Assembly (NCBI RefSeq): GCF_031834595.1
Contig: NZ_CP115541.1
Span: 4,334,501-4,398,500, forward strand
Length of the DNA stretch: 64,000 nt
Direction: 5' to 3'
Source: Stenotrophomonas oahuensis
GTDB taxonomy: Bacteria; Pseudomonadota; Gammaproteobacteria; Xanthomonadales; Xanthomonadaceae
Made by a program: the position numbers and the translations under genes. Every line of letters begins with the position of its first letter. Positions within the stretch are counted from its first letter, which is position 1. The notes under the pieces were generated by a model. It saw only the letters and a program-made list of their open reading frames with translations. It had not been told where the DNA came from and searched no databases. Of the stretch, positions 56,538 to 64,000 are shown one piece after another.

Positions 56538-57692
56538 TCAATCCGCATTACCCCTATGCGTGGTCTTGTCTACGCTTCCAGAGTTCGTACCGAAACTGCG
56601 CGGAATGACGTCTTGGTTCACCCTAGCATCGTTGTTACCAGAATCGGTCCTATTATGCGTCTGCGGCGGCGTATACGAACCCGGCGGCTGACCCTGCGGA
56701 CCCGGGGCCGCCGGAACCGGCGAACCTGCGATCTGCGTGTATGGCGAGAATGCACCCAACGTGCCCTGGAAGAACAGTGCGGCCATTGGGGGAGCAGTCA
56801 GAATCAGGGTGGTCAGCATCAAGCCCATGCCGCCCTGCTGCATGGCCTGGCTGGTCAGGCCTTCCGAAGCACCGCCCTTCAGGATGAACTGCTCGAACGC
56901 GGCGCGGGCCCAGAACGCAATGGATACACGCACCACCATGTCCAGCGCGATGGACACCATGGCCGCCAGTACCGCCATTGAGAACATGGTGCCTATGCCA
57001 TAGAACAACCACTTCTGGAACAATGCCTTCGTCTGGTCAAACAGCAGGCATAAGATGAACAGAGGCCCAAAGCCCACGAACAACGCAATGGCGACCTGGT
57101 AGAGCAGCAGCATCGAGCCCGCAACGACGGCAGGGCCACCCGTTCCCATGCCGATGAACATCTGCGTCTGGAACTTCTGGTTGCTGAGGCTGGGGTCATT
57201 GATGACTTGAATGGCGTCCACGCTGGACAGCGCCACCTGCATCCAGGCCAGCGACTTGTCGATCTGCTCCTCCGGGGTTTCGTTGCTTCCGGTCACAACG
57301 GTCGCAATGACGCCCTTCACGTCCTCGGTCAGGAAGTCCATGATGTTCCGACCGAACAGGCTCATGCTGGTCGCCACGCTGACGATCAGCGCGGCGCGCG
57401 CCATGTTGGTCACCAGCGCGATCATGGAATCGCGGCTCTGGCCGGTCACGATGCGATAGCCCTGGATGAGCACCCACAAGGTCATGACGACCAGGGCGAT
57501 GCCGCCGACCCAGGTCATCATGTAGCTCATCATGTCCAGACCGAAGTCATTGATGCGCTCGCGCAGGTAATCCAGGATAAGCCGGAAGAATACGAAGTCG
57601 CCGATCGACTGGACACGCGTGGCGTATCCAAGCAGGTCCTGCAGGCCTCCTGATAAATCAAAATTCGCGATCGATTCGAGCTTCATTTCCAT
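56538..57692 (-). CDS. virB6: VirB6, T4SS inner-membrane protein
   Basis: A 384-residue polytopic protein of the VirB6/TrbL family with about six membrane spans (MMTWVGGIALVVMTLWVLIQ, VVAGSMLLLYQVAIALFVGF, SMAVLAAMVSIALDMVVRVS). The ~70-residue C-terminal tail is Pro/Gln/Asn rich and soluble. It forms part of the inner-membrane complex with VirB3, VirB4 and VirB8. The ATG at 57692 follows AAAGGACT; ATG two codons later is possible. It ends the run of structural T4SS genes and is 64 bases after virB5. Confidence 0.9.
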   Translation of the reverse strand: MEMKLESIANFDLSGGLQDLLGYATRVQSIGDFVFFRLILDYLRERINDFGLDMMSYMMTWVGGIALVVMTLWVLIQGYRIVTGQSRDSMIALVTNMARAALIVSVATSMSLFGRNIMDFLTEDVKGVIATVVTGSNETPEEQIDKSLAWMQVALSSVDAIQVINDPSLSNQKFQTQMFIGMGTGGPAVVAGSMLLLYQVAIALFVGFGPLFILCLLFDQTKALFQKWLFYGIGTMFSMAVLAAMVSIALDMVVRVSIAFWARAAFEQFILKGGASEGLTSQAMQQGGMGLMLTTLILTAPPMAALFFQGTLGAFSPYTQIAGSPVPAAPGPQGQPPGSYTPPQTHNRTDSGNNDARVNQDVIPRSFGTNSGSVDKTTHRGNAD

Positions 57693-57755
57693 AGTCCTTT
57701 GGTCTTCCCACTTTCCCATGCCACGGGCAGTAGATACGCGGCGTCATCAACCCGC

Positions 57756-58541
57756 TCAGTCAACGTCAACGCTCAACGCACCCTTCAGCGCGGCGGTCTG
57801 CACCAGGTCACCCAGCATCTTGTTCTTCGGGTTGCCCTTCAGCGCAGACTTCGCGAGCACATTCTGGTTCAGCTCCATGGTCGCGATGTAGGCATCGTAA
57901 GATTGCATGCGCGTGGCCCACTGCTGCGCCATCATGTTCAACTCGTTGCCCAGACGCAGCGTATCGCTGTCCGCCGCCTGCACGCCGCCCTGCTTGTTGC
58001 TGGTCTTGCGGCTCATGAAGTTCTTGAACATCGCGTCCTGGGCCTCGGCGATGGTCTTCTCAAGGAAGTCGACCGAGTCGTTGTACTTCTGGTTCTGCAC
58101 CATGCGGATGTTCACGCAGATCTGGGTCTGCTGGGACTTGATGTCCTCTTCGTCGCCGATGCCGGCAATCGACAGCAGGGTTTTCAGACTGAAGGCTTCG
58201 GTGTTCTGGCCGCAGGTTTCCTTGACCAGGTAGCGCTTGTCCACCTTCACCATGGGCTGCCCGTCGGGCAGGTTGACCATGTAATTGAAGGCGTCAAAGA
58301 TGGCGCGAAGCTCATCAATCTGCTGCTTCATCTGGTCCCAGCGTACGGCCTCTTTGGCGTACTCGGTGGTGTCGTCGATCCACGAGCGGATCTCGCCCAT
58401 GATCGAGGTGATGTCGATCACCGGCCAACCGGCGTAGGCGTTCTGCGTGCCCATCATCAGGGCGGCGGCGACCACCAGGGCGCGCAGACGCGTGCGCTTG
58501 GCGGCCTTGGCTTTGGTAGTGCGCTTATTCGTGTCGTTCAT
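57756..58541 (-). CDS. virB5: VirB5, T4SS pilus-tip protein
   Basis: A 261-residue protein with a basic leader and hydrophobic signal (ALVVAAALMMGTQNAYA), then a helical mature part (GWPVIDITSIMGEIRSWIDD, YLVKETCGQNTEAF, LRLGNELNMMAQQWATRM, QNVLAKSALKGNPKNK). This is the VirB5/TrbJ-like layout of X-T4SS loci, between virB4 and virB6. Minor pilin at the tip. The ATG at 58541 is preferred for the GGAG six bases upstream; ATGs at 58577 and 58568 are alternatives. Confidence 0.88.
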   Translation of the reverse strand: MNDTNKRTTKAKAAKRTRLRALVVAAALMMGTQNAYAGWPVIDITSIMGEIRSWIDDTTEYAKEAVRWDQMKQQIDELRAIFDAFNYMVNLPDGQPMVKVDKRYLVKETCGQNTEAFSLKTLLSIAGIGDEEDIKSQQTQICVNIRMVQNQKYNDSVDFLEKTIAEAQDAMFKNFMSRKTSNKQGGVQAADSDTLRLGNELNMMAQQWATRMQSYDAYIATMELNQNVLAKSALKGNPKNKMLGDLVQTAALKGALSVDVD

Positions 58542-58583
58542 GGTGTACTCCAATGTCATGTCTTTCATGATCCCCACCCTGTG

Positions 58584-61028
58584 TTAGGCCGCATCCGAGC
58601 TGGCCGCTGCCGGCTTGCCCGATCCCTTGCGATTCTTGTAGAACTCCTCCAGCCACTGCTCCGGCGTAAGTTCATTCACCGAAATCCGGTTACGCACGGC
58701 GGCGGTCTGCAGCACGCGGTGCATGATCTCGATGTTGTCGGTGGACGCGGAGATCACCGAAAGAATGTTGTCCATGCCGCGCAGGTTCAGCTGGCACACG
58801 CTGGAGGCGTGGCCCTGCTTGACCAGGAAGCAGCGCGAGCGTTCGTCCAGCGCGGTCACCACCCGGAACTCCGCCTCGGTCAGCTTCAGGCCCTCCATGT
58901 AGTCGGACTTGCTGGCGTTGGGGTTGGGCAGCAGGATCAGCGTGGCGGTCTGCTCGATCAGTGCGGCCGAAATGTCGCTCTTCAGCGCATCTTCCGGGCT
59001 CTGCGTGGCGAAAATGCCGAGGCCGTTCTGCTTACGGATGGTCTTCTGCTTGTTCTTGGCGAATTCCTTCAGGCCGCCTTCGCCGTCCAGGATCTTCCAG
59101 AATTCGTCCATCACGTAGATCAGCGGACGGCCGTCAATCAGCGATTCCAGGCGGTGCAGCAGGTAGTTGATGACCGGCACGCGCACTTCGGGGTTGTCGA
59201 TGATGTCGGTGTAGTCAAAGCCGATGATGTTGGCCTTGCTCAGATCCACGGTGTCGACCGGGTTGTCGAACACCCAGCCCAGCGAATTGCCGGCGGTCCA
59301 GCGGCGCATGCGCGCGTACAGGCCGTCATCGCCCATGTTGGGCAGGCTCTTCTGGAAGTTGGTCATGCTGCGCAGATGCATGGGGGTGTCCAGCATGCTT
59401 TCCACGCCGCGGTAGATATCCTCTTCCTCGCGGGCGCTGTATTCCTTCTTGCCGGCCAGCACCTTGATCAGGTCGGCCAGGAACTGCACGTTGGCTTCGT
59501 TGTTCTCGCACTGGAACGGGTTGAAGCCGGTGGACGCACCGTTCTCCAGCGCCAGGTAGTTGCCGCCGCAGGCGCGCACGAAAATCTCGGCACCGCGGTC
59601 CTTGTCGAAGAAGAAGATGGTCGGGGACGGATCGTACTTCTGCACCTGGCTGAGCAGGAAGTTGATCAGGGCGGTCTTACCGGTACCGGACTTACCGATC
59701 ACCATGGTGTTGGCGATGGCCTTTTCACCCAGGGAGTTTTCCGAGGGGTGGGTGGCGTGGAAGTTGAAGTAGTACGGCTGGCCGTTGGTAGTCTGCAGCG
59801 TGGTGACGCAGTCGCCCCACGGGTTGTTGTGCTGCTTGCCGGTGGCGAAGTTGTGCAGCGGCGACAGACCCAGGAAGTTCAGCGAGCTCAGATTGGCCAG
59901 ACGGGTCCGGTAGCGCCAGTTGCCCGGCAGCTGCGAATAGAACGACGAGGTCACGGCCACGTCTTCCTTCACCGACACGAAACCGGCGTTGGACAGCTCG
60001 GCGCGGGTAGCGGCCACGTTCTGCGAAAGCTTGGCCTGGCTGTCACCAAACACCGCCAGGGTGTAGTGGTACTCGCCGAGTACGAAGTTACCCGACGACA
60101 GCTGGTCCATGGCCTGGTCCAGCTCGATGATCTGGCTCACGGCCTTGTCGCCGGAGGAGATCATCATGCCCTTGGTACGGTCGAGCACCTTCAGTGCGTC
60201 CTGTCGGCCCATGGGGCTGAAGGAATGCGTCACCACGTACTCGAAGTCCAGGTACTTCAGGCCGTTGAGAATGCCCGGGTAGGTGCCCTCGGCATACTCC
60301 TTGATGTTCAGGATGGCACCGAAATGATTGGTGCCGTTCGGGGTGGAAATGACGAAGTCGCCGGTCTTGGCCGAGAACATGTGCTTGCTGACCGGCAGGT
60401 AGTCCGGCACCGGCGCGCCGAGCACGGGCACGGGCTCATCAATGCGGTTGATCAGGTAGCCGAAGAACTCCAACGTTTCCGAGAACACGATGCCGTTCTT
60501 GGCTTCGTACATCCCTAAGCGGTACGGCGCGTAGTCGCGGATCACCGCTTCCACGTTGCCGGCCAGTTCCATCAGCTTTTCAATGGCCTGGGTCTGCTCG
60601 GCCTGCAGCTTGTTGGTATCGGCCGACTTTTCCACGAAGCGCTTACCTGCCACCACCGGGCGGTAGATCATGGTCAGGTACAGCTCGTTCTGCATGATGC
60701 GCTGCGAACCCAGCATGCCCATGTATTCGTCGGACACGTCCTGGTTGAACTTCTGCTTGTAGACGCTCTTGCCCTTCAAGGTGCGGCGACGACGGATGTC
60801 GTGCGCCCAGAACGCCACGTTGACGAAGTCCGGGGCGCGCAGGGTCTGCAGCAGGCGGTTGAACGTATTGTGCTTGTGCTCCAGCTCCCACTCTTCGCGG
60901 CCGACGAACGGCAGCCCTTCCAGATGCCAGGTCAGCAGGTAATCGCCACCGGTCGTCTTGACCACGTTGGCAGACACGTGTGACGACAGCGGGATGAATT
61001 CGGCAATGGAGGTGTCTGGGCTGAACAT
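58584..61028 (-). CDS. virB4: VirB4, T4SS ATPase
   Basis: An 814-residue ATPase. The N-terminal CagE/VirB4 domain precedes the motor with Walker A VIGKSGTGKTALINF and Walker B LIYVMDEFWKIL, then FATQSPEDALKS and an arginine-finger region. It powers pilus assembly and substrate passage at the base of the secretion channel. The ATG at 61028 (MFSPDTSIAEFIPLSSH) is a normal family start; frames further upstream look non-coding. The C-terminal tail (KNRKGSGKPAAASSDAA) is short and basic. Confidence 0.96.
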   Translation of the reverse strand: MFSPDTSIAEFIPLSSHVSANVVKTTGGDYLLTWHLEGLPFVGREEWELEHKHNTFNRLLQTLRAPDFVNVAFWAHDIRRRRTLKGKSVYKQKFNQDVSDEYMGMLGSQRIMQNELYLTMIYRPVVAGKRFVEKSADTNKLQAEQTQAIEKLMELAGNVEAVIRDYAPYRLGMYEAKNGIVFSETLEFFGYLINRIDEPVPVLGAPVPDYLPVSKHMFSAKTGDFVISTPNGTNHFGAILNIKEYAEGTYPGILNGLKYLDFEYVVTHSFSPMGRQDALKVLDRTKGMMISSGDKAVSQIIELDQAMDQLSSGNFVLGEYHYTLAVFGDSQAKLSQNVAATRAELSNAGFVSVKEDVAVTSSFYSQLPGNWRYRTRLANLSSLNFLGLSPLHNFATGKQHNNPWGDCVTTLQTTNGQPYYFNFHATHPSENSLGEKAIANTMVIGKSGTGKTALINFLLSQVQKYDPSPTIFFFDKDRGAEIFVRACGGNYLALENGASTGFNPFQCENNEANVQFLADLIKVLAGKKEYSAREEEDIYRGVESMLDTPMHLRSMTNFQKSLPNMGDDGLYARMRRWTAGNSLGWVFDNPVDTVDLSKANIIGFDYTDIIDNPEVRVPVINYLLHRLESLIDGRPLIYVMDEFWKILDGEGGLKEFAKNKQKTIRKQNGLGIFATQSPEDALKSDISAALIEQTATLILLPNPNASKSDYMEGLKLTEAEFRVVTALDERSRCFLVKQGHASSVCQLNLRGMDNILSVISASTDNIEIMHRVLQTAAVRNRISVNELTPEQWLEEFYKNRKGSGKPAAASSDAA

Positions 61029-61105
61029 GACTGCGTCAGTTTCCGATGGTGGGCGTTGCGGGGTTGGAATGGCCCGGGCAACAGCTGCCAGGGCCATTCC
61101 GGCAC

Positions 61106-61414
61106 TCAATCCCTGGGTGCCGGGGTCTTGCGGTAGTGATTCGGGGTGAACACCCACATGCCGTCGTGGTCTTTCACGTTGCGGGCCTTCAACTTGAACT
61201 GCAGGCGAAGACCGAGCAACCGGAAGATCATTTCATCGCGTTTGGCCATGTTGCGCATGATGAACACGGCAACCGGAATGGACCCCAGGTACCAGAAGTT
61301 CGTGTACACGCTCAACAGGAACAGGCCACCCACGACGAAAAAGAACGGCACGTAGGGAACGCCCAGAAACATTGCCGGGCGCGTGCAGCCGCGAAAAACG
61401 ACGTTCTTATGCAC
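61106..61414 (-). CDS. virB3: VirB3, T4SS inner-membrane protein
   Basis: A 102-residue protein with the VirB3 pattern: a basic N-terminus (NVVFRGCTRPAMFLGVPYVP), two close hydrophobic segments (FFFVVGGLFLLSVYTNFWY, LGSIPVAVFIMRNMAK) and a cytoplasmic tail (DHDGMWVFTPNHYRK). It anchors VirB4 to the membrane. Its start overlaps the virB2 end by eight bases. Confidence 0.93.
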   Translation of the reverse strand: MHKNVVFRGCTRPAMFLGVPYVPFFFVVGGLFLLSVYTNFWYLGSIPVAVFIMRNMAKRDEMIFRLLGLRLQFKLKARNVKDHDGMWVFTPNHYRKTPAPRD

Positions 61415-61802
61415 CGTAGTAGGTCAGAACGTTGTTCAGCATCGCGGTGCCCTGGCTGCAGGAGCTGCTGCCACCTTCACCGCCCAGCAGCATGCTGGCG
61501 ATCTGGCCGGCGGCACCGATCAGCAGGCCACCGATCAGGATCGGAGCCACGTCGGCAATACGCTTGTGGGCGAAGGCGATCTGGTAACCGGCGAAGATGA
61601 CGGCGATGGTGACAACGGCGATCGAGGCGATGCTGAGCAGGCCGTTGATGCTTTCGAAGAAGCCGCAGACCTTCTGGTCGGTGCCGCCGAATTCCTGGGC
61701 GAACGCCGACGGGGCGAACAGCGCGCCAACGAAGGCGGTGGCCATCAGCACGGTCTTCAGGGTGCGCTGGGCGTTGACGAGGTCGAGATTGAATCGCTTC
61801 AT
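61407..61802 (-). CDS. virB2: VirB2, T4SS major pilin
   Basis: A 131-residue pilin precursor. A signal region (TVLMATAFVGALFAPSAFAQ) is cleaved after Ala-Phe-Ala. The mature part has two hydrophobic helices (LLSIASIAVVTIAVIFAGYQ, IADVAPILIGGLLIGAAGQ) around a short basic loop, as in VirB2 pilins, and a C-terminal extension with Cys (GGSSSCSQGTAMLN). It polymerises into the T4 pilus. The ATG at 61802 follows GGATATCCACCC; the longer frame is non-coding. Confidence 0.92.
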   Translation of the reverse strand: MKRFNLDLVNAQRTLKTVLMATAFVGALFAPSAFAQEFGGTDQKVCGFFESINGLLSIASIAVVTIAVIFAGYQIAFAHKRIADVAPILIGGLLIGAAGQIASMLLGGEGGSSSCSQGTAMLNNVLTYYGA

Positions 61803-61875
61803 GGGTGGATATCCTTGTTGATGGGCTTGCATTACTGAAGTGGTCAATCGGGGGCTTGACCGTGCCGCGCCTTCG

Positions 61876-62826
61876 TCAGAAAACGAAGGCTGCATCCCCT
61901 GCGGGAACCGGTGGACCCGACGGCAGGGTTGCCGGCGGGGTGTACTGCGCGGGTGCCGAAACAGCCGGAACCGGCGCATTGCGCTCGCTCCACGGCCGCA
62001 GCATGACGGGACCTTCCTGGCTTGCCGCCACCGGTGCCACCTGCTGCGGCATCGGGGCCTGCTGCACGGGCACCTGCTGCGGCGCGGCGGCGGGCTGCGG
62101 CATTGCCGCATCCACTGCCCCCAGTACCACACGCGACAATGCCTGGTCGGCGGTGTTGAGCAGGCTGCCACGCACGGCGGCCTTGGTTGACGGGTACACC
62201 ACGAAGGCGCGCGCCGGATCGTCCGGCAACGCCTGCGCGTACGCAGCGGCGGTGGCGGTGTTCGGGGCGATGATGCGGCTGCGAGCCGGGGAATCGAACT
62301 GCGGGTGGTGTTCCACCTTCACGCTGCGACGTTCGCCGCCACGCGGCACCACATCAATCGGATTGACCCCGCCCACCGCGGCCACGCGCTGGCTGCGCGA
62401 GATCGAGTCGTAGATCTTCTGCACGTAACCATGGCGGAAGCCGGTGGTGAAGTTGCCGGAGTAGTAGCAGCTGAACGACTTGCCCCAATCCCCGCCGGAG
62501 CGCTTGTAGCACTCAGCCAGAATGCGCGACCCGGCGACCAGGTTGTCGCACTGGCGGAAGGCTTTCTCGTAGGAGTCCAGACCATACTTGGCCAGGTTGT
62601 AGCGGTTGACCTGGGCGAGACCGACCGAGAAGTTGTAGCCTTTCTCTTCCAGCATGCGCACGGTGGCCAGCGCTTCATCCAGCTGCTTGGGCTGGCGCGC
62701 CAGGGCACCACCCACCACGCCGATGGCGAACGGGTTGCGCGAAGACTCCACGTTGATCACGTGCTGCATCACGTCCATGGGCACGGCCATGTCCTGGCAG
62801 ACAGCGGCTTCAATTCCGGGAAGCAT
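61876..62826 (-). CDS. virB1: VirB1, lytic transglycosylase
   Basis: A 316-residue specialised lytic transglycosylase. The SLT fold occupies residues ~5-165, with catalytic Glu27 in INVESSRNPFAIGVV, then FSVGLAQVNRYNLAKYGL and FSCYYSGNFTTGF. It opens the peptidoglycan to allow T4SS assembly. The C-terminal half is Pro/Gln/Ala rich and probably disordered or cleaved, like the VirB1* fragment of Agrobacterium. The start overlaps the virB11 stop (TGATG). Confidence 0.92.
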   Translation of the reverse strand: MLPGIEAAVCQDMAVPMDVMQHVINVESSRNPFAIGVVGGALARQPKQLDEALATVRMLEEKGYNFSVGLAQVNRYNLAKYGLDSYEKAFRQCDNLVAGSRILAECYKRSGGDWGKSFSCYYSGNFTTGFRHGYVQKIYDSISRSQRVAAVGGVNPIDVVPRGGERRSVKVEHHPQFDSPARSRIIAPNTATAAAYAQALPDDPARAFVVYPSTKAAVRGSLLNTADQALSRVVLGAVDAAMPQPAAAPQQVPVQQAPMPQQVAPVAASQEGPVMLRPWSERNAPVPAVSAPAQYTPPATLPSGPPVPAGDAAFVF

Positions 62827-63869
62827 CAGCCCTCCTGTCCCTGTGCACGGCCGGGGTTGAAATCAATGCCGGTGATGTAACGCGAACCGGCGTGCGCCTT
62901 GATGTGCACGACGATGTCGATGGTCATCATCAGCAGGCGCTTGATCACGTCGAACTCCAGGCCGGAGCCTTCGGTGGAGGCCTTCACCATCAACGCCAGC
63001 TGGTCCCAGGTCTGCTCCGGGCTGCCGGCGTGGCAGCTGGTGATCGAACCGGGGTGACCGGACGCGCAGTTACGGATGAAGTAGAACGCCTCATCGCCAC
63101 GCAGCTCGGCGAGGATGATGCGTTCGGGTTTCATGCGCAGGCAGGCTTCCATGCAGCTCTTGGCAGTGACGTTGCTGGTGCTCTGGCCACCCTTGGAATA
63201 CAGCAGGTGGACCACGTTGGGCTGGGTGAGGAACAGCTCGCGGGCGTCCTCGATGGTGACCAGCCGCTCGTTGTCCGGAATGTGGTTGACCAGGGCCTTC
63301 ATGAAGGTGGTCTTGCCGCTGCCGGTGGCACCGGAAACGACGATGTTCTTGCGGTACTTCACCGCGTGCCGGAAGAACTCGGCGTACTGCTTGCTGGCGC
63401 GCAGCTCCAGCAGTTCGCGGTCCTGTTCGCTCAGGCTGCCGTCCTGTTCCAGGATCTGGTTGAAGAAACCATCCTCGTGGTACTGGGTCAGCGTTTTGGT
63501 GTGCTTGGACGGCAGACGGATGGTGATCGAGACCTTGCCGGCGTCACACGCCGGCGGGATCACGAACTGCGCACGCTGGCCGGTGGGGAACGTCAGCGAC
63601 ACGACCGGGTCAGCGTCGGTAATACGCTGACCGGTGTTGCTTTCGTTCACCACCGCCGTGCAGAACTGCCGCGCCCGCTCGAAGGTGAGCGTCGGCACTT
63701 CCACGCGCTGCCACCCCGCCCGGGTTTCCAGGTACAGCTCGCCGGGACGGTTGATACAGATTTCCGTCACATCCGGCGAGCTCATGTACTCGGCAATTCC
63801 CAGCACTTCGTACTGATAGCGCAGGAAATCACTGGAGACTTGGGCAATGGGGGCCACTTCTGCGTCCAT
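62826..63869 (-). CDS. virB11: VirB11, T4SS ATPase
   Basis: A 347-residue hexameric traffic ATPase. An N-terminal domain (VTEICINRPGELYLETRAGW) precedes the motor with Walker A VVSGATGSGKTTFMKAL, the Asp box TIEDARELFL, Walker B RIILAELRGDEAF and the His box GHPGSITSCHAG. It energises pilus biogenesis and substrate transfer with VirB4 and VirD4. It lies 15 bases after virB10 and overlaps virB1. Confidence 0.96.
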   Translation of the reverse strand: MDAEVAPIAQVSSDFLRYQYEVLGIAEYMSSPDVTEICINRPGELYLETRAGWQRVEVPTLTFERARQFCTAVVNESNTGQRITDADPVVSLTFPTGQRAQFVIPPACDAGKVSITIRLPSKHTKTLTQYHEDGFFNQILEQDGSLSEQDRELLELRASKQYAEFFRHAVKYRKNIVVSGATGSGKTTFMKALVNHIPDNERLVTIEDARELFLTQPNVVHLLYSKGGQSTSNVTAKSCMEACLRMKPERIILAELRGDEAFYFIRNCASGHPGSITSCHAGSPEQTWDQLALMVKASTEGSGLEFDVIKRLLMMTIDIVVHIKAHAGSRYITGIDFNPGRAQGQEG

Positions 63870-63884
63870 GGTCAGGTCAATCCG

Positions 63885-64000
63885 TCAACGGCGTCCAATA
63901 ACCTGGCTGAAGTCGACATCCTTGGCGACATACACATTGATCCGCGTGCCCTGGTTGATGGTCACGGTCGGGCGCGGACGGTTGCTCAGCGCTTCGCCGG
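63885..64000 (-). CDS. virB10: VirB10, C-terminal end only
   Basis: Only the last ~38 residues are in the window, cut at the right edge. They read PTVTINQGTRINVYVAKDVD and end FSQVIGRR before TGA at 63885. The P-T-x-x-I-x-Q-G-T-R-x-N-V-x-V-A-x-D block is the conserved C-terminus of VirB10, which spans both membranes in the core complex. Position before virB11 agrees with X-T4SS gene order; virB7, B8, B9 and virD4 are expected beyond the edge. Confidence 0.9.
   Translation of the reverse strand, partial: GEALSNRPRPTVTINQGTRINVYVAKDVDFSQVIGRR

Noticed and set aside
57699..60518. 939-codon open frame antisense to virB4 and virB5
   Set aside because: virB4 and virB5 are certain from motifs and operon order; the antisense frame is a codon-bias artefact.

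Overview
The window comes from the chromosome of a high-GC gammaproteobacterium of the Xanthomonadaceae, most likely Stenotrophomonas. The evidence is the housekeeping gene content (tex, ppsR/ppsA, orn-tadA-mntR), a Xanthomonad-type bacterial-killing type IV secretion system (X-T4SS), and several short GTAG-ended palindromes of the SMAG type known from S. maltophilia. No strain is assigned.

Region 1 (1-10110, all minus strand) is the early and replication end of a T7-like phage: single-subunit RNA polymerase, small early genes, an ssDNA-binding protein, a RusA-like resolvase in place of T7 endonuclease I, an amidase (lysozyme), primase-helicase, a dATP/dGTP diphosphohydrolase-like protein, a nucleotidyltransferase-fold protein and the start of DNA polymerase. 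It ends at 10088-10110 in what looks like the last 23 bases of a tRNA-Leu gene including CCA, followed by a tRNA-style terminator. I read this as an att junction, so the element looks like an integrated T7-like prophage. Its other end and any integrase lie outside the window.

Region 2 (10.2-41.4 kb) is mostly core chromosome: an AraC regulator, a soluble PAS-PAS chemoreceptor, a multi-PAS diguanylate cyclase, tex, pspC, a pssA-phaE-phaC operon (class III PHA synthase), a Nudix hydrolase, a DUF1249 gene, divergent ppsR/ppsA, mscS, an EcsC-family gene, orn, tadA, mntR, a four-gene signalling operon (hybrid kinase, CheR, CheB, receiver-kinase), a single-domain response regulator and a GAF-GGDEF-EAL phosphodiesterase.

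Region 3 (41.6-64 kb) is an X-T4SS island. The main operon reads leftward from virB10 (cut by the window edge) through virB11, virB1, B2, B3, B4, B5 and B6. It is followed by secreted Cys-rich DUF4189-type genes (one a deletion pseudogene), a lipoprotein-effector pair (class 3 lipase with an XVIPCD secretion domain) and a two-domain DUF4189 gene. A second virB5-virB6 pair and two more DUF4189 genes lie at 41.6-45.6 kb.

Inside this island, between two inverted DUF4189 paralogues, sits a tightly coupled six-gene operon (45603-51728): KASIII-like ketosynthase, NAD-dependent epimerase/dehydrogenase, metallo-beta-lactamase-fold hydrolase, ATP-grasp ligase, GNAT-like protein and Rieske oxygenase. 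I cannot match it to a named pathway. It is the best candidate here for an undescribed biosynthetic system.

Genes were called by reading translations; no database search was run.
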